Assembly (NCBI GenBank): GCA_039583875.1
Contig: CM077149.1
Coordinates: forward strand, 19,295,194-19,359,193
Direction: 5' to 3'
DNA: 64,000 nt
Source of the DNA: Platanthera guangdongensis
Lineage: Eukaryota; Streptophyta; Magnoliopsida; Asparagales; Orchidaceae
The position numbers and the translations under genes are program-made. The notes beneath the pieces were generated by a model. The model was not told the origin of the DNA, searched no databases, and saw nothing but the letters and a program-made list of their open reading frames with translations. Within the stretch, counting starts at the first letter, position 1; the number at the start of each line of letters is the position of its first letter. Positions 46,048-56,650 of the stretch are shown piece after piece.

Positions 46048-49000
46048 TCATGAATCCTTGTTTAGCATGCCCAGTTCCGTTTTGAAAAACAAAAACTTGG
46101 CCTCATCCAACGGCTTCGTAAAAATATCTGCGACCTGCTTATCCTTCAGGACATAAATAAGGGCTATGTCCTTGTTCTCCACATGCTCCCGGATGAAGTG
46201 ATATCACACTTCAATGTGTTTTGTCCGGCTGTGAGAGACTAGATTATGCATGATCGCTATTGCGCTGGACGAGTCACAATACATAGGAATCTCTTTGAAC
46301 TTTAGGTTATAGTTTTCGAGTTGATTCCTGATTCATAGAAGTTGTGTGCAACAACTACCTGTAGAGATATACTCTGACTCGGCAGTAGAGGTTGCCACAC
46401 AATTTTGCTTCTTATTGCTCCATGAAATAAGCCGTCTTCCGAGGAATTGGCACATCCCGGAAGTGGTTTTCCTATCATACATGCTTCCTGCAAAATTGAC
46501 ATCTAAAAAACCAATTTGCTCGACATCATTACTTCTTTGGTACCATAAGCCAAGATTGGGTGTACCCTTAAGGTATCTTAAAATTCGCTTTGCGGAGACG
46601 TAATGAGATTCCTTTGAGTTCACCTGAAATCTAGCACAGACCCATGTTGAAAACATTATATTGGGTCTACTGGCAGTGAGGTAAAGCAAGAATCCAATTA
46701 TGCTTCTGTATTTAGTTTCATCAAAAGGTTTCCCTTTCTCATCCTTGTCCAGAGGCATAGTTGAACCCATTGGAGTCCTCATCGAGGTTGCGTTCTCCAT
46801 TCCGAATTTCTTAAGAAGCTCCTTGGTGAACTTCATCTGAGATATGAAAATTCCATCTTCAGAATGCTTCACCTGAAGTCCTAAGAAATACTTCAACTCT
46901 CCCATACTGCTCATTTCAATCTTCCCTTGCATAAATTTGGAAAATTTCTTGCAAAGATTGTCTTCCGTAGAGCCAAATATAATGTCGTCGACATAGATTT
47001 GCACTAGAAGAATCTTGTATTTTGCTTCCCTAAGAAATAATGTCTTGTCAATCTTTACTCTTGTGAACTTATTCTCAAGAAGAAAGTTAGACAATGTCTC
47101 ATACCAAGCTCGTGGAGCTTCCTTTAAGCCGTAAAGAGCTTTATTCAAAAAGTAAACATGTTCAAGGAAAGTAGAATTTAGAAAACCTGGGGGTTGCGCT
47201 ATGTATACTTCCTCTTTCAGATTCCCGTTGAGGAATGCTGACTTCACGTCCATTTGATAGACCGTGAAGCCTTTAAGGGCAGCATATGCAAGAAATAACC
47301 TGATCGCTTCGAGACTAACCACTGCAGCAAAGGTCTGGTCGAAGTCGATCCCTTCTTCTTGTCTATATCCTTGAGCTACAAGCCGGGCTTTGTTCTTTAT
47401 GATTACGCCATTCTCGTCCATCTTGTTTCTAAAAACCCACTTGGTGCCGATCACATTATTTCCTTTGGGTTTGGGCACCAACTCTAAGACTTTGCATCGT
47501 TCAAACTGATTGAGCTCCTGTTGCATTGCCATGATCTAAGGGGCATCCTTGTTTGCTTCTTCAAACTTCTTTGGCTTAACCTGAGACAGAAAACTAAGAT
47601 TCAATTACTCGTTAGTTGTACCTCTTCTGGTTCTAACTCCATCTCCTAGATCTCCAATGATTTAATAAGCTGGGTGATCTCTTAGGTGTCTGAACACTAG
47701 ATTTCTTGCTCTCCATCCAGCAGGTTCTGCAACATCTAGTGCATCCTCTATAGGTTGAGCCAATTCTTCCTCTAGAAGGTCTTCATCCACCGAGCCTGGA
47801 TTGAAGACCTTGATTGAGCTTGGATCATCTTCCTTAACTACTTCATCCAAACTTAGTTCCTTGAACCTGGTACCTGCATCTGCACTAATAACACTAGACG
47901 AGTTGCTTTGGAGCACGTTTGTCTCATCAAATACAATATTAATAGACTCTTCTACCACTAGGGTTTTCTTGTTAAAAATCCTATATGCCTTACTGTGACC
48001 ACTATATCCTACGAAAATACCTTCAAAACATTTTCACTAAACTTTGTGTGATAATACTTCCCATTATTAAGTACGAAGCGTTTACTTCCAAAAATTCTAA
48101 AGTAGGACACAGTCGGTTTTCTGCCCATCATTAGTTCATAGATAGTCATATGGTGGTTCTTGTTGATTAGAGCTCTATTTTACACGCGACAAGCTGTGTT
48201 GACTGCTTCAACTCAGAAGTACTCCAGAAGTGAAGCGTCATTCAACATAGTTGTACATGCTTTAATGAGGGTTCTATTCCTTCTCTCAGTAACTCCATTT
48301 TGCTATAGAGTACGTGAGGAGGAGAACTCATGAAAGATACCTTGGCTTTCATAGAATTCTATCATGGCACCAGGCAAAAATTCTATTCCGTGATCACTTC
48401 TGATGTTGACCACTGAGCAGTTCAATTCATTCTGAATTTGCCGGACAAAAGTAGTGAATGAATCAAAGGTGTCTGACTTGTGTTTCAGAAATAACACCCA
48501 AGTAAAATGAGGGTAGTCATCAATAATTACCAACGTATATACTTTACTTCCTAAACTGTGAATTCACATGAGACCGAATAAGTCCATGTGAAGTAAGTAC
48601 AAACTTCTCATAGAATCTTTGTCAGCAATATCCTTGAAGGTAGCCCTTGTCTGCTTACCCATTTGACATGCGTGACATGGACTCTCTTTAAGGCACTTAA
48701 TGTTGGGGGAAACACGTACTAAGTTGTGAGAAAATAACATATTTATGGTTTTGAAATTAATATGTGCTAATCTCTTGTGTCATTGGTCACAAAGAGACGC
48801 ACTACTTTTAGCCAAAAAGCACACTGGGGTAGAATTGTCTAAACATAGAAAATTTAAACAAAATATATTTCTACTCCGAGTGTCTGTTAAGATTGTCTCC
48901 AAATTTACAGATGACTTTATCAGACACTTGTCCTTATAGAACTGAACAATATAGCCTTTGTCACATAGTTGACTTATGCTTATCAGATTATGGTGTAATC

Positions 49001-49209
49001 CTTCAACAAAAGCCACTTCAGTGAAAGAAACTATAACGTTGGATATCATACTGTAGCCTTTAGTAGTTCCCCTGTCTGACCCTCTAAAGATGACTTTTGG
49101 TCCGTATTTGACTGTGGTATAATCAAGCAATAGGCTTCTTATCCCGGTCATATGCCGAGATCATCCACTGTTCAAATACCATATTAGAGTTTTGTTGGCC
49201 TTTGGACAT
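46048..49209 (-). pseudogene. pol: copia pol of element B, degenerate
   Basis: The full domain order is visible in pieces: protease/pre-integrase (48780-49151; the DSG itself has been lost at the far end, where HLDS-like codons are mutated), integrase (48303-48533 with SDHGIEF), linker (47662-47958), and RT to RNase H (46333-47532, [10 protein letters not shown] about 46975-47005). The TGA at 46048-46050 closes the gene. At least one frameshift lies between 48303 and 47958, and there are several stops, including TGG to TGA near 46335. It is closest to the pol of E. Confidence 0.88.
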
Positions 49210-49227
49210 ACCTGCAACCATAAATCA
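49209..49227 (-). promoter_or_regulatory. gag/pol junction of B: stop, spacer, GCAG|GT
   Basis: Gag TGA, then TTTATGGTT and GCA GGT in the gag frame; the pol remnant follows in +1. The motif has survived in this old copy. Confidence 0.45.
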
Positions 49228-51513
49228 TTTTACCTTAGGCTCCCAAACATATTTGGATCCTTGGTTCCTTGCCAGCTTACCACCATTATGAAAATTAACT
49301 TGGCGAGTGGTCGGTCTCACACGGTTAACTCGTGGAGCTTCAAAATTTGTAGTGTTAAACGAACAATCTGCGCCAAAATGACCAATTTTGCCGCAGCACC
49401 AACAGTCAAACATGTTATACCTTCTCCTGTACTCCTGCTTTACTCTTTGAATGTGAGGTATAGCAGTAGCAACATACTTGGAGGTGGAAGCCTCTTGATT
49501 GCAACAAATACATGACTTCTCCATCTCCTTTACCTTAGGTACAAAAGTCTTGACTTTTGGTGCCTTCTTATAGTTATGTCCATGAACATATGGATCATAA
49601 TTTTGAAGTTGAATCTCTTCATAAGGTGCTTTGAAAGCACTAACAGCATAGTCTTGGGGACGGGTCCATCCCTGGAATTGCTTCTTGGGCTCTACATAAG
49701 TATGCCTAGCAGGATGACCGTAGGACGACTCAGGGTCAAACTTGTTTGTCGTGAAGATTACCTTCTTAAATGAGGGTTGACCTAGTGGTGCTTTCCCGTT
49801 TTCTTTGGCACCGGCTTTCTTGGCAGCCTTACCTTTACTAGCTATGTGGACAAGACCACTACCCTTCTTCGGAGCTGAAAACTCATCGCTGAGGGGAAAA
49901 ATAGTCTTCAGCCTAGAGTAACTTTCCACAAGTTTTCTCTCCACCAAGAGCTTTTCCTATAGCTGATCAAGGTATTTCTCCTTCAGACTCAATGTTTCAG
50001 CGAAGCATTTGAGTTCCTCTTTCAAGGAGTGGACTTACTCTCAGAGAGGAAGTAATTTTGCAATTTTCTTCTTCAGACTGGTTTCCTCTGCCTTGAGGGA
50101 GGCAATCTCTTTCAACTGTGTTTTGACTACATTGCGACATTTGTCAAACGCTTTCAAAAGGTTCTCATGCTGAACCATTAATTCAGAATCCACTTCCTCA
50201 AAAGAATAGCCTTCATGACCACTAGTTGATGTTTCTGATTCTGAGAGTATCATGTGTGAGTTTACCTTCCCATGATACTTTGAGTTGCCAACTTTCTCAT
50301 CCAATCAAGCTATAAGCCTGAAGTAAGCTTCTTCGTCCTCTAAACTGGATTCACTGGAGTCGCTGTTACTAAGAGTGTTGGACTTCTTGGTGACGAAGTT
50401 TTTCTCTTCCTTCGTTTTACGTTTGAAGGATCTATTCTCCTCTCTCTTGGATTCTTCCTTCTTCTTATATGGACACTCCGCAATCATGTGTCCTGACTTA
50501 TTACAACAATAGCAAACAAAGTCAGAGGAAAACTGTTTACTTGGTTTAGATTTATACCTGTCCTCCTTGTTGCATCTTTTCTTGGCATGATCACCATCAC
50601 GATGTGATATTCTGAAGTCAGTGGAGGATGACTGATTCTTCATCTGTCTCCTCTTGTTGAGTAGTTTCTTGAACTACTTAGAAATGAGGGAGAACTCCCC
50701 ATCAGATAGCTCAGAGCCTGATGCGCTTGGCTCAGAGTATTTTGGGGTGTCTGGAGCATGTGTCCTTACTGGTGACATAGCTTTAGACTTACTCAAACCT
50801 TCAACCTTCAGGGCAACTGACTTCTCTCTAGTTGAAGTACCGTTGCTTTGCTCTTCCCTCTTTCTGGTGTTCATTTGAAGCTTGTAGGAGAGAAACTTTC
50901 CAAACAGGTTCTGAGGGTCAATCTTAGGCAGCTTCTCAAACTCCCTAATGACCACCACTTTAGTGTTACAGTTCTTTGTCAAGGATCTGAGGAAATTTTC
51001 ATTCAATTCCCCATTAGTGAAGGTGCGACTGTAGTTTCTGAGACCATTGAAAATCTGGAAGAATTTCTCAAAGCTGTCTCCAATGGTGTCATTTGCACCT
51101 TGCTTGAATACTTCGTATTCTTGGTTCAACAATGATCTGCGATCATCTCTAACTTCTTCTATTCCTTCCATCAGAACTACAAGACAGTCCCACATCTCCT
51201 TAGCAGATTTGTAGTGGAATAAATTTTGTAACATCGAATCGTCCACTGTACTGGCTATAATGTTATTTGTCGTTTTGTCCAAGAAGACTAGGGCAATGTC
51301 ATCTTTCGTGAGATAAATCATCTTCTTAGGGATCATGATAGTTGAGTTCAGAGCTGAGGCTTGTGTAGGTATATACGGTCCTTCTTCCATAATCTGAAAA
51401 ATTCTCGGATCTGCAGCCTCCATGAAGAACCTGACTCGTTCTTTCCACATGGGAAAGTTCTCTTTGGTGCACACTGGTAACTTCATAGAAGACATGTCTT
51501 TATTTCTATCCAT
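49225..51513 (-). pseudogene. gag: Gag of element B, several nonsense codons
   Basis: One frame from ATG 51513 (MDRNKDMSSMKLPVC) to TGA 49225, about 760 codons and no frameshift. The Gag core covers ~1-220; knuckle 1 (CYCCNKSGHMIAEC, about 50475-50520), an acidic/coiled-coil section, and knuckle 2 (CWCCGKIGHFGADC, about 49370-49412) near the C-terminus follow. Stops interrupt it at 50674, 50305, 50041 and near 49960. It has the two-knuckle layout of E and lacks the Arg-Arg-Ser repeats of C and D. Confidence 0.88.
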
Positions 51514-51590
51514 AGTTACTAAGCGAAATCTCTTGACGCTAAATCTGGGATCTTGTTCAAGGTGTTAACCTTATATCGAACAAAACGCCC

Positions 51591-51601
51591 CTCTGATACT
51601 A
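51591..51601 (-). other. decayed primer binding site of element B
   Basis: The minus strand reads TAGTATCAGAG next to the LTR end, one base off the TGGTATCAGAG of D. Confidence 0.75.
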
Positions 51602-51603
51602 AT

Positions 51604-51690
51604 TGAAAGTATTAGCGTCTACCTAAATCACCTAAAGTGGGTGAATAAGCGTTGTCTGTGTTTTTTCGCGGAATAAAAATACTTAAAAAT
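51604..51690 (-). repeat. 5' LTR stub of element B (~87 bp)
   Basis: TGAAAGTATTAGCG... matches the terminal bases of the B 3' LTR at 7242-7330, including TTCGCGGAATAAAAATACTT. Similarity stops abruptly at about 51690, where leader sequence of element F begins. The rest of the LTR is missing. Confidence 0.85.
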
Positions 51691-51897
51691 TCATGAATTC
51701 TTTATTCTCATCTTATTTACACATGTGCCTATGATATGAATGCATGAATTCTTTATTCTTATTTAAAATCATGTGTGTACATGTGTCATCATGTAAACCT
51801 TAACTTAGCACGCGCACTTATGTGATGATATGTTATGTATGCAGTTCTATGCATTCTAAAAAGGCCTTAATGTATGTATGAGCGGCGTACACTTGAA

Positions 51898-52070
51898 ATG
51901 TTATGCATCCCATACTACATAACATCACATGCAACGAGAAAAGAAAATGTGCTAATGGGCACCCATGTGATGATGGTTATGCATCTCATACTACATAACC
52001 GTCATATGTTGCCTCCTAAGGTGGATCCATATACAAACACATATTATGCATCTCATACTACATAATATGT
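51898..52070. repeat. three tandem covarying hairpins in the F leader
   Basis: Hairpins at 51898-51925, 51970-52005 and 52039-52070 share a 12-base loop, CATCYCATACTA, with stems of 8, 12 (one G-T pair) and 10 bp. Stem sequences differ (ATGTTATG, ATGATGGTTATG, ACATATTATG) but each is matched by its own partner strand. Confidence 0.85.
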
Positions 52071-52218
52071 CATGTATACTTCTTATCATGCTATGAGTGT
52101 AGTTACTATGCTTTGGTTAAGACCTACTGATGACACATCGGTGTGTGTATGCAGATGAATGAAGGGAAACAAACTATATGAGATTGGCTGGTTCGACCAA
52201 TTTGTCAAACCAACCTCC

Positions 52219-52229
52219 CTCTGATACCA
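52219..52229 (-). other. primer binding site adjoining the F LTR
   Basis: The minus strand reads TGGTATCAGAG two bases after the LTR end, complementary to initiator-Met tRNA. Confidence 0.85.
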
Positions 52230-54221
52230 ACTGTCACAACCCACATTTTTCACCATCATTAAAGTAATATCAGAGTAAGGGAAAAAATGCGCATCATGAT
52301 GCCACGTCAGCAGAGGATAACTGCAGACGCTCAGGTGAAACTCCTACTTGATCATGAGGAAAGATCTTTAAGTTATTTAGCGGCAAAATAATTTTAAGTG
52401 TAGCAGTTGGTCGTATCCATCAGCTTAGTGGCTCATCTAGTACACGAGAAAATGTAGTTAAACGCTGCAGAAAATACTTCTTTTAAAATGTTAGACATCC
52501 TACATGAGTTTAGAGGTTCCCAAAGGACACCTTAAGGTATACAAGTTCTAAGTTTATAATAACAATAAAAGTAGATTTTTACTGTCGTTAAAAGTAGTGA
52601 TTTAACATTTTAAAAGCGTGTAATGCATGAGGTAATAATAATAGTTTTATACTTGAAAATACCTATCATGCAGTCCTAGCATAAAACATCCCAGAGAGCA
52701 AGTAATCCAAATACACAGAAAGAAAACTAAGCACCTAGCAAACATCCAAAATCAACATTCCTGTGGGTGTCAAAAAACTGACACAAACCCACATAAAACA
52801 AAGTATGTCCGAGTTAGTAATGTAAACTAAGCAACAATCTACCTCTCTATGATGAGGTAAAAACCGCAACCAACACTGCTGCTCAAAAACTCCAACCCAG
52901 CACCAAAATCAGCTACAGCTCTGAACCTGAGGCATTATAAAGACAGAACACCTCAGCAATAATGTACAAGTGATTGCAGAAAGTAAGCCAAAAGTAAACA
53001 AAGTCAAAGGGTACCAACCCAAGACCAAAAGAAAGATACATAAATAAAGTACAACAGTAAGGTACCAAGTCAAAAAGGGAACACTTACGTGAAGCGTCAC
53101 GTACAACAAAAGTACCCCAAATGCACAAGACCACAAGGGTAAAAAGTCATGATTAAATCATCAGGAAGAAGGCAAGACTCTACTAGCCACCTGTGGTAAA
53201 CTCCACCAAAAAAATAAACGGGGAAGGTAGGCAACTCATCTGGACACACCCCCTGGATATATTAATCTGTCATAAATGCAGGGGAGATTTGATACTCCAT
53301 CATACACCGCAAAAGCACAAACACCCGGTAGAGTCCCACAAAGTACTATCAGAAGGATCAAACGTTGCAGCGGTGGATTCGCCCACAAATAACACCCGTA
53401 ACGAAGAATATCATAAAGTCACACCCCGTAATGATCCGGGTTTAGAGCTCAAGGGCACACCACATCCCTATCGGGGCTTGATGGCTTGTCTCGCACCACG
53501 GCATCGCCACGAAGGAAACCATGATATAGATATCAAGACAACAATGACACATCAGATTCTACTAGATAATTTTAGATTTGACATGGTTGATTAGTCTTTA
53601 GGAAGACTCTAAAATCCTAAATAAACTTTAACACGTCCTTCATAAACGTTGAGGAATGGTTACAAGGGTGAGATTTAACCACATCATTATAGTGTATAGC
53701 CCTTAACAAGGCAAGATAACAAAATCGAGAACATGAAAACTATAAATAGAATTAGACAAGGGATCTAAACAAACATATATTCAGCAAGTTGTAAATAATG
53801 AATATAATAAATTAAAATCTTCTGCAAATCGGGTTAAAGAAGGGAAGAGAAGGAGGAAAACATCACTTGCCTTGATTTTTTCGGAGAAGATCTCCAAATG
53901 ACACCACGGCGTAGATCGGGAGCCAGAAAGACGAGGGAGAATGAAATCTAACAAAAATGGCCAAAAAATAGGAGTTATGGCCGAAAACCCTAGCGAGAAA
54001 AACTCAAGGAATGTGGAAGATTTTACCACGATGGTGTAGCTCTCGTTGAGAGCTTTCAGATCTATATTCGGTTGAAGATTTAAAGCACTGGAGCACCGTC
54101 GGCGGCCACTGAAAGATTCACGAACCGACGTTCTCTCTCTCTTGCTCATGCCTCTCTGGTTCGGGAAGAAGGAAGAAAATCGGGCTAAGGAGGAGAAGAA
54201 GAAGTTTATCCTATATATATA

Positions 54222-54229
54222 TATTTATA
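54222..54229 (-). promoter_or_regulatory. candidate TATA box of the F LTR
   Basis: The minus strand reads TATAAATA inside a 28-bp TA-rich run (54211-54238), just downstream of the CTCGAG array. A pyrimidine-rich stretch suited to a start site follows. Confidence 0.55.
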
Positions 54230-54289
54230 TATAATATCGAATGAATAATATATTGGATCATTACACTTAAAGAGATAGTCAAGGATCGG

Positions 54290-55440
54290 CTGAACAAGAA
54301 TTCTCGGGACGAAGAAAAAATTTCTCGAGAGCAACTGAATTTCTCGAGAAGGGCCGGATTTCTCGAGAGCATGGTTGGATTACTCGAGAACAATATGAGG
54401 ACTTTCTCGAGAATAGGACAAAACTTTCTCGAGAACAGGATGAAGCTTTCTCGAGAACAAGACGAAGCTTTTTGGAGAACAGGACGAAGCTTTCTCGATA
54501 ACATGACAAGACGCTTCTCGAGAATAACATGCCTTCTCGAGAAACACCTCTCGAGAACAACAGGACTTCTTGAGTACTGAAATGGACTTCTCGAGAACCA
54601 GGAGGACAGGTCTCGAGTATAAGTAAAATTTCTTGAGTGACGGAGGTAACTCGAGAAATGGAGGAGAAATTTCTCGAGTACTCGGGAGGCAATTCTCGAG
54701 TACAAAGGGCAGATCTCGAGACAAAAGAATATTACTCGAGTACTAAATCATTACTCAAGAATAGAAGGAAGTTTTCTCGTGTAGACGAAAGAGGTTTCTC
54801 GAGTAAAGAAGAAGTTATTTCTCGAGTACAAAAGCATTACTCGAGATCTAAAGGAAGTACCACTCGAGAATAGCGAAACCTAATTCTCGAGTACAGAGCC
54901 AAAACTTCTCGATAACAAGGGCAGTTCTCGAGTACAAACGGATCTTCTCGAGAATAAGAAGGGCAATTCTCGAGTACAAGTAGATCTTCTCGATAACAAG
55001 AAGAGCAGTTCTCGAGTAAAAGCGGATCTTCGCGAGAACAAGAAGGGCAGTTTTCGAGAACAAGACAAGCTTTTCGAGAACAAGAACAGATCTTGAGTAC
55101 AGAAGAAGATTACTCGAGTACTAAAATAACCTTCTCAAGAAGTAAAAGGACTTCTCGAGAGCAAAACTGCATATCTCGAGAACAATAGGGTACTTCTCTA
55201 GAACAGACTAGTATTACTCGGGAGCAACTCAAACATTACTCGGGTTCAAAAGTAGACCTCTCGAGAACTAGTAGCGTTATTCGAGAGCTATAGGAATTTC
55301 TCTCGAGTATAAGAAAAGGCATTTTCGGGAATCAACACACTACTCGGGAACAAGTCCCTGCCTCTCGAGAAACGAAGGGACAAAGCTCCCGAGTACACAA
55401 TGATTACTCTCGAGGACAAGGCTGCCCATCTCGAGTACTA
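54290..55440. repeat. CTCGAG palindrome array in the F LTR
   Basis: Several dozen TTCTCGAGAACA-type words, one every 20-35 bp, with variants ACTCGAGTA, TTCTCGATAAC and ATCTCGAGTAC. They are short perfect palindromes with a TCGA core. The Ser/Arg-rich frames of 60-160 codons on either strand here are products of this repeat. Confidence 0.92.
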
Positions 55441-55857
55441 AGGAGGGTAAATTTTAGAAATTCTAATTTGACTAACATCCGGGATAAAAATGTGACTCAA
55501 CGAATTTAGAGCGTGGACAATCCCTAGAATCTAATGTACCATTCTTGAGACACCACAACAAATGCTTACACAAGCAAAAAAAAATCACAAGAGTCCAAAC
55601 ACACGCCGAGACTCCAAAATGCTCGGATCGCAATAAAACTGGACAAATCCAAAGCCTCAAAACCTCATCCTTTAAACCCAGGGAAACACTCAACTCAATG
55701 AAAAGCCCAAAATCTGGTCAACCAGGCCCAACGGACGCAAAAACGCATAAATGGTGCGGCGCCATCAACAAAACGTAAGAAGGGAGCTAATGCCCCGACA
55801 TCATAAATATGATGACACCAAATCGAATGATAACATCGGAAAATCGGGGGCGTTACA

Positions 55858-55963
55858 ATCACACCCCCTAAAAAGAAGTTTCATCCCGAAACTTAACCCA
55901 ACTTTTAAACTAAACCAAAACGAAAAAACTCAAATATTACCAAAACCTGAAGACATACCTGAA
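55858..55963 (-). other. polypurine tract and 3' untranslated region of F
   Basis: The minus strand reads CTTTTTAGGGGGTGTGAT directly before the LTR start, as in Del/Tekay-type chromoviruses. The preceding ~90 bp are non-coding. Confidence 0.8.
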
Positions 55964-56198
55964 CTAATGGAAAATATGCAGATGAGATTCTCTCATCACC
56001 GACTCCAATTCCCACATCGCACTCTCGACGTCTTGATTTCGCCAAAGAACTTTAACCATGGGGATGGTCTTTCTCCGCAACATTCGTTCTTGAGTATCCA
56101 AAATACGAACAGGTTCTTCCGCATACGTAAGGTTGGGCTGAATCTGGGGCATCGAGTCAAGTACTTGACGATCACTACGGACACACTTCTGCACCTAG
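55964..56198 (-). pseudogene. pol: C-terminal chromodomain of chromovirus Pol (F), truncated
   Basis: The last ~75 codons of a Ty3/gypsy polyprotein. After a link region (LDSMPQIQPNLTY) comes EEPVRILDTQERMLRRK, then the hallmark PMVKVLWRN ... AMWELESVM, the fold of the integrase-fused chromodomain that may steer integration toward particular chromatin. The frame is open to its stop at 55964, followed by the polypurine tract and LTR. On the N-terminal side it is cut at 56198 by the LTR of element G, and the rest of pol lies beyond the window, if anywhere. Family assignment is strong; whether the source copy was functional cannot be told. Confidence 0.85.
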
Positions 56199-56439
56199 TG
56201 AAAGATATTGTACCTAAACACCTAGAGGGGGGGGGGGGGGTGAATAGGTGACTTGAATCTTTTTAACTTTTTAAGATAGCAATCAGATTTTATCTCAGAG
56301 TTATATCTATTTGTACACAGTAATCACACAGCAATCACAGAATATCACAGCACACAGTAGACACACAGTTTTATAGTGGTTCCCCAAGGTTTGGGTACAT
56401 CCACTTTCCCCCTTCGCCCATCTAGCAGTGTACTAGATT

Positions 56440-56650
56440 CGGCCAAACTCCTCCACTATCTCAGAACCCAAATCAGGTTCCTACACCTCAGGCCCAAGGC
56501 CCTACAACTCAGCTTTTTCACAAAGCCTACACTCAGCCACCAAGGCCTACACTCAGCACCAAGGCCTACACTCAGCCACAATAGGCCTACACTCAGAGAT
56601 TCCAATCTCCTACACTCAGGCTCTCAAGCCCTACACTCAGCCTTTATAAT
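56440..56650. repeat. tandem CCTACACTCAG words in the R/U5 part of LTR G
   Basis: About ten copies of CCTACACTCAG or CCTACAACTCAG, each after a short variable stretch. The reverse complement forms the matching block in LTR A (4260-4660). Confidence 0.85.

Larger units (their letters stand above)
7242..51690 (-). mobile_element. Element B: old Sirevirus-type element split by C (with D) and by E
   Basis: Reading on the minus strand from the right: 5' LTR stub (51604-51690), primer site, gag, pol, spacer, envelope-like ORF, polypurine tract, and 3' LTR (33843 down to 33677, then 8804 down to 7242). The two insertions are C (with D inside it) in the 3' LTR and E just upstream of the envelope-like ORF. 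Without them and their target duplications B is about 10.5 kb. The stub at 51604 matches the 3' LTR end at 7242 (both begin TGAAAGTAT and share TTCGCGGAATAAAAATACTT), which ties the two ends together. All genes are degenerate. Confidence 0.85.
51691..52231 (-). other. 5' leader of a chromovirus (primer site to truncated end)
   Basis: Non-coding, ~540 bp downstream of the primer site of F. It contains a ~18-bp direct repeat (TCATGAATTCTTTATTCT) about 50 bp apart near 51691 and 51745, and three hairpins at 51898-52070. No gag is reached before the break at 51690. Confidence 0.7.
52232..55857 (-). repeat. LTR of element F (3,626 bp)
   Basis: Read on the minus strand it starts TGTAACGCCCCCG at 55857 and ends TTGTGACA at 52232. 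The polypurine tract and pol lie on its upstream side, and a primer site on its downstream side. A TATA box lies near 54225, with a 1.15-kb CTCGAG palindrome array upstream of it. The R/U5 side (52232-54180) has no gene. Confidence 0.85.
51691..56198 (-). mobile_element. Element F: Ty3/gypsy chromovirus fragment (leader, LTR, pol end)
   Basis: On the minus strand, the C-terminal chromodomain of pol (56198-55964), a polypurine tract, a 3.6-kb LTR, then a primer site and leader sequence. A normal single element cannot have pol upstream and a primer site downstream of the same LTR, so this is the joint of two copies sharing one LTR. It is cut on the right by element G and on the left by the stub of B. 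Assignment to the Del/Tekay group rests on the TGTAACGCCCC start, the chromodomain and the initiator-Met primer site. Confidence 0.82.

Noticed and set aside
54211..54873. Overlapping Ser/Arg-rich frames on both strands
   Set aside because: They are translations of the CTCGAG repeat in the F LTR, open on several frames at once, with no family likeness.
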